Shown here in pieces: positions 16,197 through 23,229 of a stretch of 44,046 nucleotides of DNA. Location: the NCBI GenBank assembly GCA_900540405.1, contig UQFW01000005.1, forward strand, positions 1-44,046. The letters run 5' to 3'. The notes under the pieces were generated by a model that made no database searches, was not told the origin of the DNA, and worked only from the letters and a program-made list of their open reading frames with translations. This DNA is from Candidatus Avelusimicrobium faecicola (GTDB taxonomy: Bacteria > Elusimicrobiota > Elusimicrobia > Elusimicrobiales > Elusimicrobiaceae). The first letter of the stretch is position 1, and every line of letters begins with the position of its first letter. The translations under genes were made by a program, and so were the position numbers.

Positions 16197-17135
16197 ATGA
16201 AACCCATTGTTATTTGCGGCCCCACCGCCTCCGGCAAGACGGAACTGGCCCTGTTTTTAGCCCGCCGCTTGGGCGGAGAAATTATCTCGGCCGACTCCCG
16301 CCAAACCTACAAATACCTGACCGCCGGAACCGCCAAACCCGCCGGGCAGTGGCAGGCGGGGCGTTATTTGGTGGAAGAAACCCCCTATCACTTAGTAGAT
16401 TTTTTAGAGCCGCAAGAAGTTTTTAATGCGGGCGCTTTCGTGCAAAAAGCCCGGCAGTTATGGCTGGAAAATCCGCAAACGCCGTTTATTTTTGCCGGGG
16501 GAACCGGGATGTGGTTGCAAGCCTATTTTGTGGGTATGGATAATCTGCCCCCCTCCACTCCGCAAACCCGCCAACGGTTGGAAGATTTACTGGCCCGGCA
16601 AGGCAAAGAGGGCGTACACCGCGTGCTGGAAACCTTGGACCCCCAAAGCGCGGCGCAAATTCCCGCAGGCAACATTCAGCGCACCATGCGCGCGGTGGAG
16701 CTTTGTTGGCTGACGGGCAAAAAAGCCAGCCAAGTCCGCTCGGGCAAATTCCACACGTTGCCGGACCCGCAAAAAGCGGCGTTTGTGTACTTGAATTGGG
16801 ATAAAACCGCCCTGGACGAACGTATCCGCCTGCGCACGCAAGCCATTTTTGAACCGATGTGCCGGGAGGCCCAAGCGCTCCTCGCGCAAGGCGTGCCCCC
16901 GGAGGCCCCGGCCCTAAAAAGTTTGGGCTATCCGCAAGCCCTGGCCTATTTGGAAGGCCGCCTGAACGCACAAGAAGCGCAAGAGCAAATCCGCCTGCTC
17001 ACCCGCCAATACGCCAAACGCCAACGCACTTGGTTCAACCGCTACACCAACGCGTTGCGGCTAGACTTGCAAACCGTGCCCGATTTTAACCTGCCCGAAC
17101 TGGCGGAAAAAATCTGCCGTTTTGCCGGGATATAA
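16197..17135 (+). CDS. miaA: tRNA dimethylallyltransferase MiaA
   Basis: This 312-residue enzyme transfers dimethylallyl from DMAPP to A37 of tRNAs reading UNN codons, supplying the substrate for MiaB. The P-loop is GPTASGKTE, followed by ISADSRQTYKYLTAGTAKP, the HLVDF segment, AGGTGMWLQA, and the C-terminal SLGYPQALAYLEG and TRQYAKRQRTWFNR, all standard MiaA landmarks. The second ATG (16197) is chosen over 16191 because the TAAAAT box lies 6 nt before it and overlaps the region an earlier start would need. It is monocistronic and ends in a terminator. Confidence 0.93.
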   Translation: MKPIVICGPTASGKTELALFLARRLGGEIISADSRQTYKYLTAGTAKPAGQWQAGRYLVEETPYHLVDFLEPQEVFNAGAFVQKARQLWLENPQTPFIFAGGTGMWLQAYFVGMDNLPPSTPQTRQRLEDLLARQGKEGVHRVLETLDPQSAAQIPAGNIQRTMRAVELCWLTGKKASQVRSGKFHTLPDPQKAAFVYLNWDKTALDERIRLRTQAIFEPMCREAQALLAQGVPPEAPALKSLGYPQALAYLEGRLNAQEAQEQIRLLTRQYAKRQRTWFNRYTNALRLDLQTVPDFNLPELAEKICRFAGI

Positions 17136-17142
17136 AGAGATA

Positions 17143-17171
17143 AAACGCCCCGGGTTTTCGCCCGGGGTTTA
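17143..17171 (+). terminator. Rho-independent terminator after miaA
   Basis: CCCCGGG (17148-17154) pairs with CCCGGGG (17161-17167), flanked by AAAA on the left and TTT on the right. Confidence 0.75.
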
Positions 17172-17186
17172 GGGTGCGCCGTATAT

Positions 17187-17220
17187 AAAAAATCCACCCG
17201 CCGTACAGGCCGGGCGGATA
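17187..17220 (-). terminator. Terminator of the prepilin gene
   Basis: Read on the minus strand, ATCCGCCCG pairs with CGGGTGGAT (arms 17192-17203 and 17211-17219 on the plus strand) and is followed by a run of T. It lies 15 nt beyond the prepilin stop, back to back with the miaA terminator. Confidence 0.75.
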
Positions 17221-17234
17221 AATCTGTTTCTTTT

Positions 17235-17726
17235 TTATTTTTCCCAATACTGGTCGCCGGACTTGGTCCAGCCGAAAGATTTACAAATTTTAGTGCCCAA
17301 AGTGTCATTACACCCTTGGCCGGTGGCCACCCAACAAAAGCCTTTGCCGGCATTGGTATCCCCGGAATAATCCAACATGATTTCATAATTATTACACATT
17401 TTACTGCGGTTGGACGCCGCCACACGGTTTCCGCCGTGCAACAGCAAATAACTGTTTCCGGTATTGGCATAAGAAATGCTTGCATTATCCGCCGCGGCAG
17501 TGCCGCCGGCAGGCATTTCTATATCCAATTCATCAAACCGGGTAGCATAGCGCCCATTGGCTAAATAAAATGTTTCCTGCGCATTTTTAATACTGCGGGA
17601 AAGCGTTATCATTTCCGTATACCGCGCTTTTGCCACCGCCACCGTATATTGCGGCAGTGCCACCCCGGCCAATATGCCGATAATTAAAACAACCACCAAT
17701 AATTCTATTAATGTAAAACCTTTCAT
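17235..17726 (-). CDS. Type IV prepilin-like protein
   Basis: This 163-residue prepilin has a very short leader MKG and the cleavage motif G|FTLIE (Gly3, Phe4, and Glu8 as Glu5 of the mature protein). The hydrophobic N-terminal helix is LLVVVLIIGILAGVALP, and a conserved YTVAVAKARYTEM continuation follows. The C-terminal half has four cysteines that may form disulfides. Such proteins form pilus or pseudopilus subunits after processing by PilD. No pilD, pilB or pilC is nearby, so this is an isolated pilin gene. GGAGG precedes the ATG, and a TATAAT lies 29 nt further up. Major, minor or pseudopilin status is not decidable. Confidence 0.9.
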   Translation of the reverse strand: MKGFTLIELLVVVLIIGILAGVALPQYTVAVAKARYTEMITLSRSIKNAQETFYLANGRYATRFDELDIEMPAGGTAAADNASISYANTGNSYLLLHGGNRVAASNRSKMCNNYEIMLDYSGDTNAGKGFCWVATGQGCNDTLGTKICKSFGWTKSGDQYWEK

Positions 17727-17755
17727 TTTTTCCTCCGGCTTAAAAGCTAAAAGCC

Positions 17756-17761
17756 ATTATA
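17756..17761 (-). promoter_or_regulatory. -10 box of the prepilin gene
   Basis: A perfect TATAAT on the minus strand lies 29 nt before the ATG, leaving a leader that holds the GGAGG ribosome-binding site. The -35 region is weak (GTCGCA at 16-bp spacing). Confidence 0.5.
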
Positions 17762-17798
17762 TCAAATAAAGAAAGCCTGCGACGCGGGCGGCAAACTT

Positions 17799-17806
17799 TA
17801 TAAAAT
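17799..17806 (+). promoter_or_regulatory. -10 box of hflX, predicted leaderless
   Basis: TATAAAAT contains TAAAAT (17801-17806), which ends 6 nt before the hflX ATG at 17813. There is no Shine-Dalgarno. It is back to back with the prepilin promoter, about 40 bp away. Confidence 0.55.
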
Positions 17807-17812
17807 AAAAGT

Positions 17813-19051
17813 ATGGAAAAAGTTATTTTGGTGGGAGCCCGCCTAAAAAATGCCCCGGTGGAAGAATATTCCCTGGCCGAGTTAAAGCGTTTGACCCATA
17901 CCGCCGGGGGCACGGTATTAAAAACGGTTCAAGTGCGCCTGCAAGCCTTTAATGCCGCCACGCTTATCGGGTGCGGCAAACTGGAAGAACTGGCCCTGGA
18001 AGTACAGGCGCTGGAAGCCGACACCGTTATTTTTGATGATGAAATTTCCCCCGCCCAACAAAATAATTTGGAAGAAATCCTCCCCGCCAAAGTGATAGAC
18101 CGCACCCGCCTGATTTTAGATATTTTTGCCCAACGCGCCCGCACCCAGGAAGGCAAATTACAGGTGGAACTGGCCCAATTAAAATATTTATTGCCCCGCT
18201 TGGGCGGCAAGGGCACGGCGCTCATGCAACAAAAAGGCGGCATTGGGTTGCGCGGCCCCGGGGAAACCAAACTGGAGTACGATAAACGCCGCCTGCGCCT
18301 GCGCATCAGCAAACTGGAAAAAGAAATAGACACCGTAAAAGCCGGGCGGGAACTGCGCCGCCAACGCCGCAGCCAAATCCCCCTGCCGCAAATTGCCCTG
18401 GTAGGCTACACCAACGCCGGGAAAAGCACCCTCTTAAACGCGCTGACCCACACCCAAAGTGTATATGCGGATGATAAACTTTTTGCCACGTTAGACCCCA
18501 CCACCCGCCGGGTGCGTATGCCCAGCGGCGGGGAAATGCTGTTTACGGACACGGTGGGATTTATCCAAAAATTACCGCACAGCTTGGTCACGTCTTTCCG
18601 GGCCACGCTGGAAGAAACCGCTTTTGCGGACGTAATTTTGCATATCCAGGATGCGTCTTCCCGCAAGCGCACTGCACAGGCGCAAACCGTCTGCCGGATT
18701 ATTACGGATTTACAGGCCCAGCACATCCCGGTTATAGATATTTTTAATAAGGCGGATTTACTTTCCCCCGCGCGGGCGGAATTATTGCGCGCCCAAAACC
18801 CAAACGCCGTTTTCATTAGCGCCGCCAACGGGGCCCACTTGCAAACTTTACTGCGCCGGGTGGAACAAGCCATCAGCTATAAATGGCAAGTCCGCACGCT
18901 TACATTGCGCGCGGACCAATTAAATAAAATCGGGGCCGTTTATGAAAAATCCCTGGTCATTCACCAAACCCCGCAGGCAGACGGCGGCTTGCAATTAACC
19001 GTTATGGCTACCGTAGGGAACTACCAAAGTTTACAAAAACACCTTAATTAG
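17813..19051 (+). CDS. hflX: GTPase HflX
   Basis: This 412-residue HflX GTPase binds the large ribosomal subunit and helps split or rescue stalled ribosomes under stress. The N-terminal HflX domain has DRTRLILDIFAQRA and the glycine-rich GIGLRGPGETKLE (about 143-155), with a coiled linker RLRISKLEKEID. The GTPase domain has G1 GYTNAGKST (198-206), G3 DTVGFI (D246) and G4 NKAD. A C-terminal domain of about 70 residues follows. The gene begins at its -10 box without a leader. Its last 8 bp overlap the convergent protease gene. Confidence 0.95.
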   Translation: MEKVILVGARLKNAPVEEYSLAELKRLTHTAGGTVLKTVQVRLQAFNAATLIGCGKLEELALEVQALEADTVIFDDEISPAQQNNLEEILPAKVIDRTRLILDIFAQRARTQEGKLQVELAQLKYLLPRLGGKGTALMQQKGGIGLRGPGETKLEYDKRRLRLRISKLEKEIDTVKAGRELRRQRRSQIPLPQIALVGYTNAGKSTLLNALTHTQSVYADDKLFATLDPTTRRVRMPSGGEMLFTDTVGFIQKLPHSLVTSFRATLEETAFADVILHIQDASSRKRTAQAQTVCRIITDLQAQHIPVIDIFNKADLLSPARAELLRAQNPNAVFISAANGAHLQTLLRRVEQAISYKWQVRTLTLRADQLNKIGAVYEKSLVIHQTPQADGGLQLTVMATVGNYQSLQKHLN

Positions 19052-20036
19052 CTTGGGCGTTATCCAAGGTTTTAATAATGCGGGTAAATTTTTCGTTCGT
19101 CAGTTCGGCCGCCTGCGGAACCGCTCCCACAGAAAACACCCCCGGCACATGGCCGCGGATAAAGGCGGACACCGCACTGGTAAACCCGGTAAACACAAAA
19201 TACGCATCCGCATTTTGCAAGGTGGAAACGGCCTTGCCGTCGGCATCCTTAAATTGCATACGGTTGCCCTTGCCGGTAAAAGACATAGACACCACCCCCA
19301 CCAACTGCCCGTCCGCCGTAAACACGCCGCCGCCGGAATTGCCTTGCCGCACGCCGAAATCGGTAGATACAAAATGTTGGAGTTCGCTGATAAAATACGC
19401 TTGCCCGCCGGCGTTATACAGCCAGGATACGCCGCCGTTTTCCACCCGGGGAACGGCAATAGCGGGCGTTAAGCGGGCCGATACGGCGGCATCAAACGTC
19501 AGTAGCCGCGGGCGCTTGGCGTTCCACTGGGCGCGGGATTCCGGGTAGACGTCCAGTTGTTTTTCAAACTGCTCCCGCGAAAAACGCTTCCCGCCGCGCG
19601 GGGCAAAAAAAGCCCAATCCCGCTCTTGCGGGGCCAGGCGGATGAGCGCCACATCAAAACTACTACTGCGGTTTTGGCGCGGATTATACCCCGGGAAAAT
19701 AAACACATTTTTCTTTTGCGCCCCACTGCGCACGCGCACTTGGGCGGCCAAATCATCCTGTGGGGCGGAAACTACATCCACCTGTACGGTGCAATTTTGG
19801 TTATTGCGGCAGAAATCATACACACAATGCGCCGCCGTAAGCAGCCAATCCGGCGTAATGCGCACGGCCTGGCATTGGGCGCTCATCAGTTTTTCGGAAG
19901 ACGTTTCGTCCCCCCATACGGTAATGGCTTTTTGCACCAAAAAGGCATCTTCGTTTACGGCAATATCCGCCTGTGCCTGCGCCAAGGCGGCACACAAAAC
20001 ACACAAAAAGGTTAAAAAATAATATTTTATTTTCAT
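19044..20036 (-). CDS. Secreted trypsin-like serine protease
   Basis: This 330-residue chymotrypsin-fold protease (S1 family) has a signal peptide (about 1-22, ending AQAQA). The catalytic triad is complete: His70 in TAAHC, Asp128 in SSFDVALIRL and Ser234 in QGNSGGGVF. Cysteines around CRNNQNC may form disulfides. No PDZ domain follows, so it is not DegP-like; the C-terminal 100 residues are unassigned. The inner ATG at 20036 is used because the signal peptide starts there; a longer reading from 20105 adds residues ahead of it. TACACT ends 6 nt before this ATG. Likely periplasmic or secreted; substrate unknown. Confidence 0.88.
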   Translation of the reverse strand: MKIKYYFLTFLCVLCAALAQAQADIAVNEDAFLVQKAITVWGDETSSEKLMSAQCQAVRITPDWLLTAAHCVYDFCRNNQNCTVQVDVVSAPQDDLAAQVRVRSGAQKKNVFIFPGYNPRQNRSSSFDVALIRLAPQERDWAFFAPRGGKRFSREQFEKQLDVYPESRAQWNAKRPRLLTFDAAVSARLTPAIAVPRVENGGVSWLYNAGGQAYFISELQHFVSTDFGVRQGNSGGGVFTADGQLVGVVSMSFTGKGNRMQFKDADGKAVSTLQNADAYFVFTGFTSAVSAFIRGHVPGVFSVGAVPQAAELTNEKFTRIIKTLDNAQAN

Positions 20037-20042
20037 ACTTAC

Positions 20043-20048
20043 AGTGTA
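20043..20048 (-). promoter_or_regulatory. Possible -10 box of the protease gene
   Basis: TACACT on the minus strand ends 6 nt before the ATG at 20036. It matches TATAAT at 4 of 6 positions, so it is weaker than the other leaderless-type boxes here. The divergent plsY promoter lies about 65 bp away. Confidence 0.4.
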
Positions 20049-20112
20049 TATAAAAAATGCAAAAAACGCCACTTTATCCGCATAAGAGCCCAACCTAACC
20101 CCCAAAATTTAA

Positions 20113-20118
20113 TATAAT
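20113..20118 (+). promoter_or_regulatory. -10 box of plsY, predicted leaderless
   Basis: A perfect TATAAT ends 7 nt before the ATG at 20126. The earlier in-frame ATG at 20117 overlaps this box and so could not be on the transcript. No Shine-Dalgarno or clear -35 is seen. Confidence 0.55.
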
Positions 20119-20125
20119 GATTTAT

Positions 20126-20758
20126 ATGACTATTACCCTGTTAATTTTAATCAGCTATTTCCTGGGAGCCGTTCCGACCGGCTACCTGATTGCCAAGAAA
20201 ACCATGGGCATAGACATCCGTGAACACGGCTCCGGCAACCCCGGCGCCGCCAATGTGTACCGTACCGTAGGCAAATGGGCCGGGGTCAGCACGTTTTTGG
20301 TAGATGCCTTAAAAGGGTTTATTCCCGTTTGCGCGGCCTTAAAATTGTGCGCCGGGCACCCGTACCGTTATTGGGTGGCTATCGCGTGCGGCACGATTGC
20401 CATTTTGGGCCACATGTGGACGATTTATCTTAAATTCCGCGGCGGCAAAGGGGTGGCTACCTCGGCCGGCGTTTTTGCGGCTTTGTTGCCTATTCCCACC
20501 GCTATTGCGTTTGGCGTATTTGTAATTTGCGTGGCCTTGTGGGGGCGTATTTCCATCGGCTCCATTTTTGCGTGCGTGGCGTTGCCTATTGCCAGCTTTT
20601 TTATCGGCAAGCACCCCATGGGCGTAAACGTCATGGTGACGGCCATTTCCCTTTTGGTTATTTACAAGCATGTACCTAACATTAAGCGCCTGTTGGCTCA
20701 TAAAGAGCTAAAGTTTGAAGACGGCGCCAAAAAGAGAAAAGAAAATGTCCATCCATAA
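20126..20758 (+). CDS. plsY: Glycerol-3-phosphate acyltransferase PlsY
   Basis: This 210-residue polytopic membrane enzyme acylates glycerol 3-phosphate from acyl-phosphate, making lysophosphatidic acid for phospholipid synthesis. Family signatures are FLGAVPTGYLIAK near the start, the catalytic-loop HGSGNPGAANVYRTVG, DALKG, and KFRGGKGVATSAG. About five transmembrane helices are visible. The ATG at 20126 is preferred from the promoter position; 20117 is the alternative and adds three residues. It overlaps gpsA by 14 bp, which supplies its substrate, so the pair forms a coherent lipid unit. Confidence 0.94.
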   Translation: MTITLLILISYFLGAVPTGYLIAKKTMGIDIREHGSGNPGAANVYRTVGKWAGVSTFLVDALKGFIPVCAALKLCAGHPYRYWVAIACGTIAILGHMWTIYLKFRGGKGVATSAGVFAALLPIPTAIAFGVFVICVALWGRISIGSIFACVALPIASFFIGKHPMGVNVMVTAISLLVIYKHVPNIKRLLAHKELKFEDGAKKRKENVHP

Positions 20759-21749
20759 CATTACCGTTTTCGGCGCGGGGATTTGGGGCAGTGTAATTGC
20801 CCAACATTTAGCTAAAAAAGGCTACCGCGTGTCTTTGTGGGAATATTCCGAGCCGCTGCTCAATGTATTAAAAACCAGCGGCACGCACCCGAATATTCCC
20901 AATTTTAAGTTGCACGACAACATCCGCCTGACCGGGGACGTTGCCGAAGCCGTGAAAGATACGGATATGCTGGTGTTTGTGATTTCTTCCAAAGCTATCC
21001 GCGCGTTCTGCCGGGAGCAATTAAAACCGCTCCTAAACGGCAAAGCGGTGCCTGTGGTCAGTGCGTCCAAAGGCATTGAAGATAAATCTTTCAAAACGAT
21101 TTGTGAAATTGTGGAAGAAGAACTGCCCCAAATAAAAGGGATGGCCCTGGCCTTTAGCGGCCCGAGCTTTGCCTTGGAAGTAGCGCAAAATGTGCCTACC
21201 AAAATTATGTTGGCCGGAACGGACGACGTTTTGACCGGGCAAATTGCGCAAGTATTTAACGGGGACCCCATTATTGTAGTGCCCGCTAAAGACCGCCGCG
21301 GTGTGGAATACGGCGGGGGCATTAAAAACGTGTTAGCCATCGGGTGCGGCGTGATTGACGGTATCGGTGACGGCGCCAACGCCAAAGCCGCCCTGATTAC
21401 GCAAGCCCTGGCGGAAATGAACGATATTACCGTCAGCCAAGGCGGCGCGGCCAATACCGTGTACAGCCTAGCCGGGTTTGGTGACGCCATTTTAACAGGT
21501 ATGTCCGCCATTTCCCGCAACCGCCGCTTGGGCGAAAAGCTGGGCGCCGGCCTAACGCTGGAAGAAGCCAAAAAAGAAGTAGGCACTATTGCCGAGGGCG
21601 TAAATACCGTACAAAGCGTGTATGATATTGCCCGTAAAAACCATTTACAAACCCCCATTATAGATGCCATTTGGCAAATTGTTTGCCAAGGCAAAAAGCC
21701 CCATGTATTATTACATGCCATGGGTTTTACCAACCGGGGCAATAAATAG
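20745..21749 (+). CDS. gpsA: Glycerol-3-phosphate dehydrogenase [NAD(P)+] GpsA
   Basis: This 334-residue soluble dehydrogenase reduces dihydroxyacetone phosphate to glycerol 3-phosphate. The Rossmann motif is FGAGIWGS; further landmarks are ASKGIE, AFSGPSFALEVA, the catalytic-Lys region GGGIKNVLAIGCGVIDG, and AGFGDAILT. The ATG at 20745 overlaps the end of plsY and follows AAGAGAAAAG; the in-frame start at 20715 is internal to plsY and adds a non-homologous basic leader. Co-translation with plsY and the HU gene 15 nt downstream point to a single transcript. Confidence 0.95.
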   Translation: MSIHNITVFGAGIWGSVIAQHLAKKGYRVSLWEYSEPLLNVLKTSGTHPNIPNFKLHDNIRLTGDVAEAVKDTDMLVFVISSKAIRAFCREQLKPLLNGKAVPVVSASKGIEDKSFKTICEIVEEELPQIKGMALAFSGPSFALEVAQNVPTKIMLAGTDDVLTGQIAQVFNGDPIIVVPAKDRRGVEYGGGIKNVLAIGCGVIDGIGDGANAKAALITQALAEMNDITVSQGGAANTVYSLAGFGDAILTGMSAISRNRRLGEKLGAGLTLEEAKKEVGTIAEGVNTVQSVYDIARKNHLQTPIIDAIWQIVCQGKKPHVLLHAMGFTNRGNK

Positions 21750-21764
21750 GAAGGAACGATTGTT

Positions 21765-22025
21765 ATGAATAAAGATGATGTGATACGCCATTTAACCCGC
21801 CACGTATTAGACAAAAAACAGGCTAAAACGTCGGTAGATAAAGTATTTGAAATTATTAAACACGGCCTGAAAAGAGATGGCAAAGTAGTTATTAGCAATT
21901 TTGGCTCTTTCCATTTGAAAATGGCCCGCCCGGTCACGCGCCACAACCCCAAAACCGGGGAAAAGGTGCAAGTGCCCGCCAAGCAAAAAGTACGGTTTAA
22001 GCCGTCCGAAAATCTGCTTAAATAA
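21765..22025 (+). CDS. HU/IHF-family DNA-binding protein
   Basis: This 86-residue histone-like protein has the usual helical dimerisation half, ISNFGSF, and the DNA-bending arm with HNPKTGEKVQVPAKQKVRFKP, near the family consensus NPxTGE and IPA. It bends and compacts DNA as a homo- or heterodimer. The lack of IHF-specific landmarks leaves HU, IhfA and IhfB unresolved. GGAAGGA precedes the ATG. It is the last gene of the plsY-gpsA unit and ends at a strong terminator. Confidence 0.9.
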   Translation: MNKDDVIRHLTRHVLDKKQAKTSVDKVFEIIKHGLKRDGKVVISNFGSFHLKMARPVTRHNPKTGEKVQVPAKQKVRFKPSENLLK

Positions 22026-22055
22026 GTATTTTTTCCGTCTGCATTATATATACAT

Positions 22056-22091
22056 GAAAAGCCCCCGGGTTTATTTGCCCGGGGGTTTTTA
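22056..22091 (+). terminator. Bidirectional terminator between HU and the PrcB-like gene
   Basis: CCCCCGGG (22062-22069) pairs with CCCGGGGG (22078-22085), with AAAA on the left and TTTTT on the right. It can serve the plus-strand HU unit and the minus-strand ileS unit that ends at 22107. Confidence 0.88.
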
Positions 22092-22106
22092 TAGTCAAAC
22101 CATATT

Positions 22107-22826
22107 TTACAATACTTGTTTTAAGGTGAGTGGCAAGGCAGACTTTTGAACCGCCTTGGCGCTGTGGGTGTTTATTTTTTTATCCAACCCGAAGATATTT
22201 ACCCGGTATAACACCAATAAATGGCCGTCCTGGGTTTGCACGTCATCAATTTCAAACACTTTATCCGGCAAGTTGCTGTCGGACTCCAACACCACCACCA
22301 TTTGTTTGTTGAAATCCACTTGCGGATATTCCCCGCGGGCGGATTGTTTGAACTTTTTATAATCGGCGGTACTTTTGATAACACGCGCTTTGACGGGAGC
22401 ATTAATCATGGTGATTTTGCTTTCTTCGCCCGCCGCAACCGGGGCCGGCTGAACGCCCGTGGAAACCACGCTGGCACCGTCCGGCAAGGTGACGGAGGTG
22501 GTTTTGACCGGGGTTTCTTCTTCGCCCGGTTCCGGCATACGCAGGGCAATACCCGCCATACCTTCCACCTTAATTTTGGAAAGTTGGGAAGAAAGCTCCG
22601 CCGAATCCACATACTCCGGCTCTTTTACTTCCACCACGCCTTGCGCCGGGGAGGCACCTTTCATATCCACCACTTGCACGCTTTCCCCCGCGGGCGCAAG
22701 CGGCATTTCCCGGGGTTCTTCCGAGGAGGCAGAAACGCCGGGGCGCACGGCAAAGTGCATGACCAGCATCCCCAGCGCAAATACCGCAATAAAAGAAAGC
22801 CCCAACAGCACGGTTTTTTTGTTCAT
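22107..22826 (-). CDS. Membrane-anchored protein with PrcB-like C-terminal domain
   Basis: This 239-residue protein has one N-terminal hydrophobic helix (about 6-27), likely a signal anchor. A Pro/Glu-rich linker of about 110 residues follows, then a small C-terminal domain. That domain has YKKFKQSA, then YPQVDFNKQMVVVLES, and a strand-rich end. The VDFxKxMVVV pattern recalls the PrcB C-terminal domain of spirochaete protease complexes; this is a resemblance only. It starts 1 nt after queF and is the last gene of the ileS unit, ending at a shared terminator. Confidence 0.55.
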   Translation of the reverse strand: MNKKTVLLGLSFIAVFALGMLVMHFAVRPGVSASSEEPREMPLAPAGESVQVVDMKGASPAQGVVEVKEPEYVDSAELSSQLSKIKVEGMAGIALRMPEPGEEETPVKTTSVTLPDGASVVSTGVQPAPVAAGEESKITMINAPVKARVIKSTADYKKFKQSARGEYPQVDFNKQMVVVLESDSNLPDKVFEIDDVQTQDGHLLVLYRVNIFGLDKKINTHSAKAVQKSALPLTLKQVL

Positions 22827-22827
22827 A

Positions 22828-23229
22828 TTATTTCTTCTCGTATTTGGCTACAATTACGGAGCGCAAACCGCCGCGCGGCGTAAACGTACCCGTGACGGTG
22901 GCCTTTTTGGGGTGGCAGGCTTTTACCACGTCATCCAAAATTTTATTGGCGATATTTTCCATAAAAATACCCATATCGCGGTATTCCAACAAATAATATT
23001 TCAGAGATTTTAATTCCAAGCACAATTCATCCGGGATGTATTCAATGGTAATGACCCCAAAGTCCGGCAGGCCGGTTTTCGGGCAGACGGAAGTAAATTC
23101 CGGCAGCTCAATTTTAATATTGTAATCGCGTTTATACTGGTTCTGCCAGCATTGGATTTCCGGCAATACAGCATCCGCGTTTTTCCGCGCGTGGGCGGTG
23201 GTATAACCAAAATCAATATCGTTCGTCAT
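22828..23229 (-). CDS. queF: NADPH-dependent 7-cyano-7-deazaguanine reductase QueF
   Basis: This 133-residue single-domain (type I) QueF reduces preQ0 to preQ1 in queuosine synthesis for tRNA position 34. The catalytic Cys49 lies in TSVCPKTGLPDFG with Asp56, and the NADPH-binding motif reads LELKSLKYYLLEYR. The substrate-binding His-Glu pair of the family reads Met90-Glu91 here, an unusual change. It overlaps the end of the P-type ATPase gene by 4 bp (ATGA) and is followed at once by the PrcB-like gene. Other queuosine genes are not in the window. An archaeosine-type QueF-like activity is unlikely from context. Confidence 0.88.
   Translation of the reverse strand: MTNDIDFGYTTAHARKNADAVLPEIQCWQNQYKRDYNIKIELPEFTSVCPKTGLPDFGVITIEYIPDELCLELKSLKYYLLEYRDMGIFMENIANKILDDVVKACHPKKATVTGTFTPRGGLRSVIVAKYEKK

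Noticed and set aside
20822-21982. Minus-strand open frame of 386 codons
   Set aside because: It lies antisense to gpsA and HU, which have clear family motifs; the frame is a shadow with low-complexity composition.
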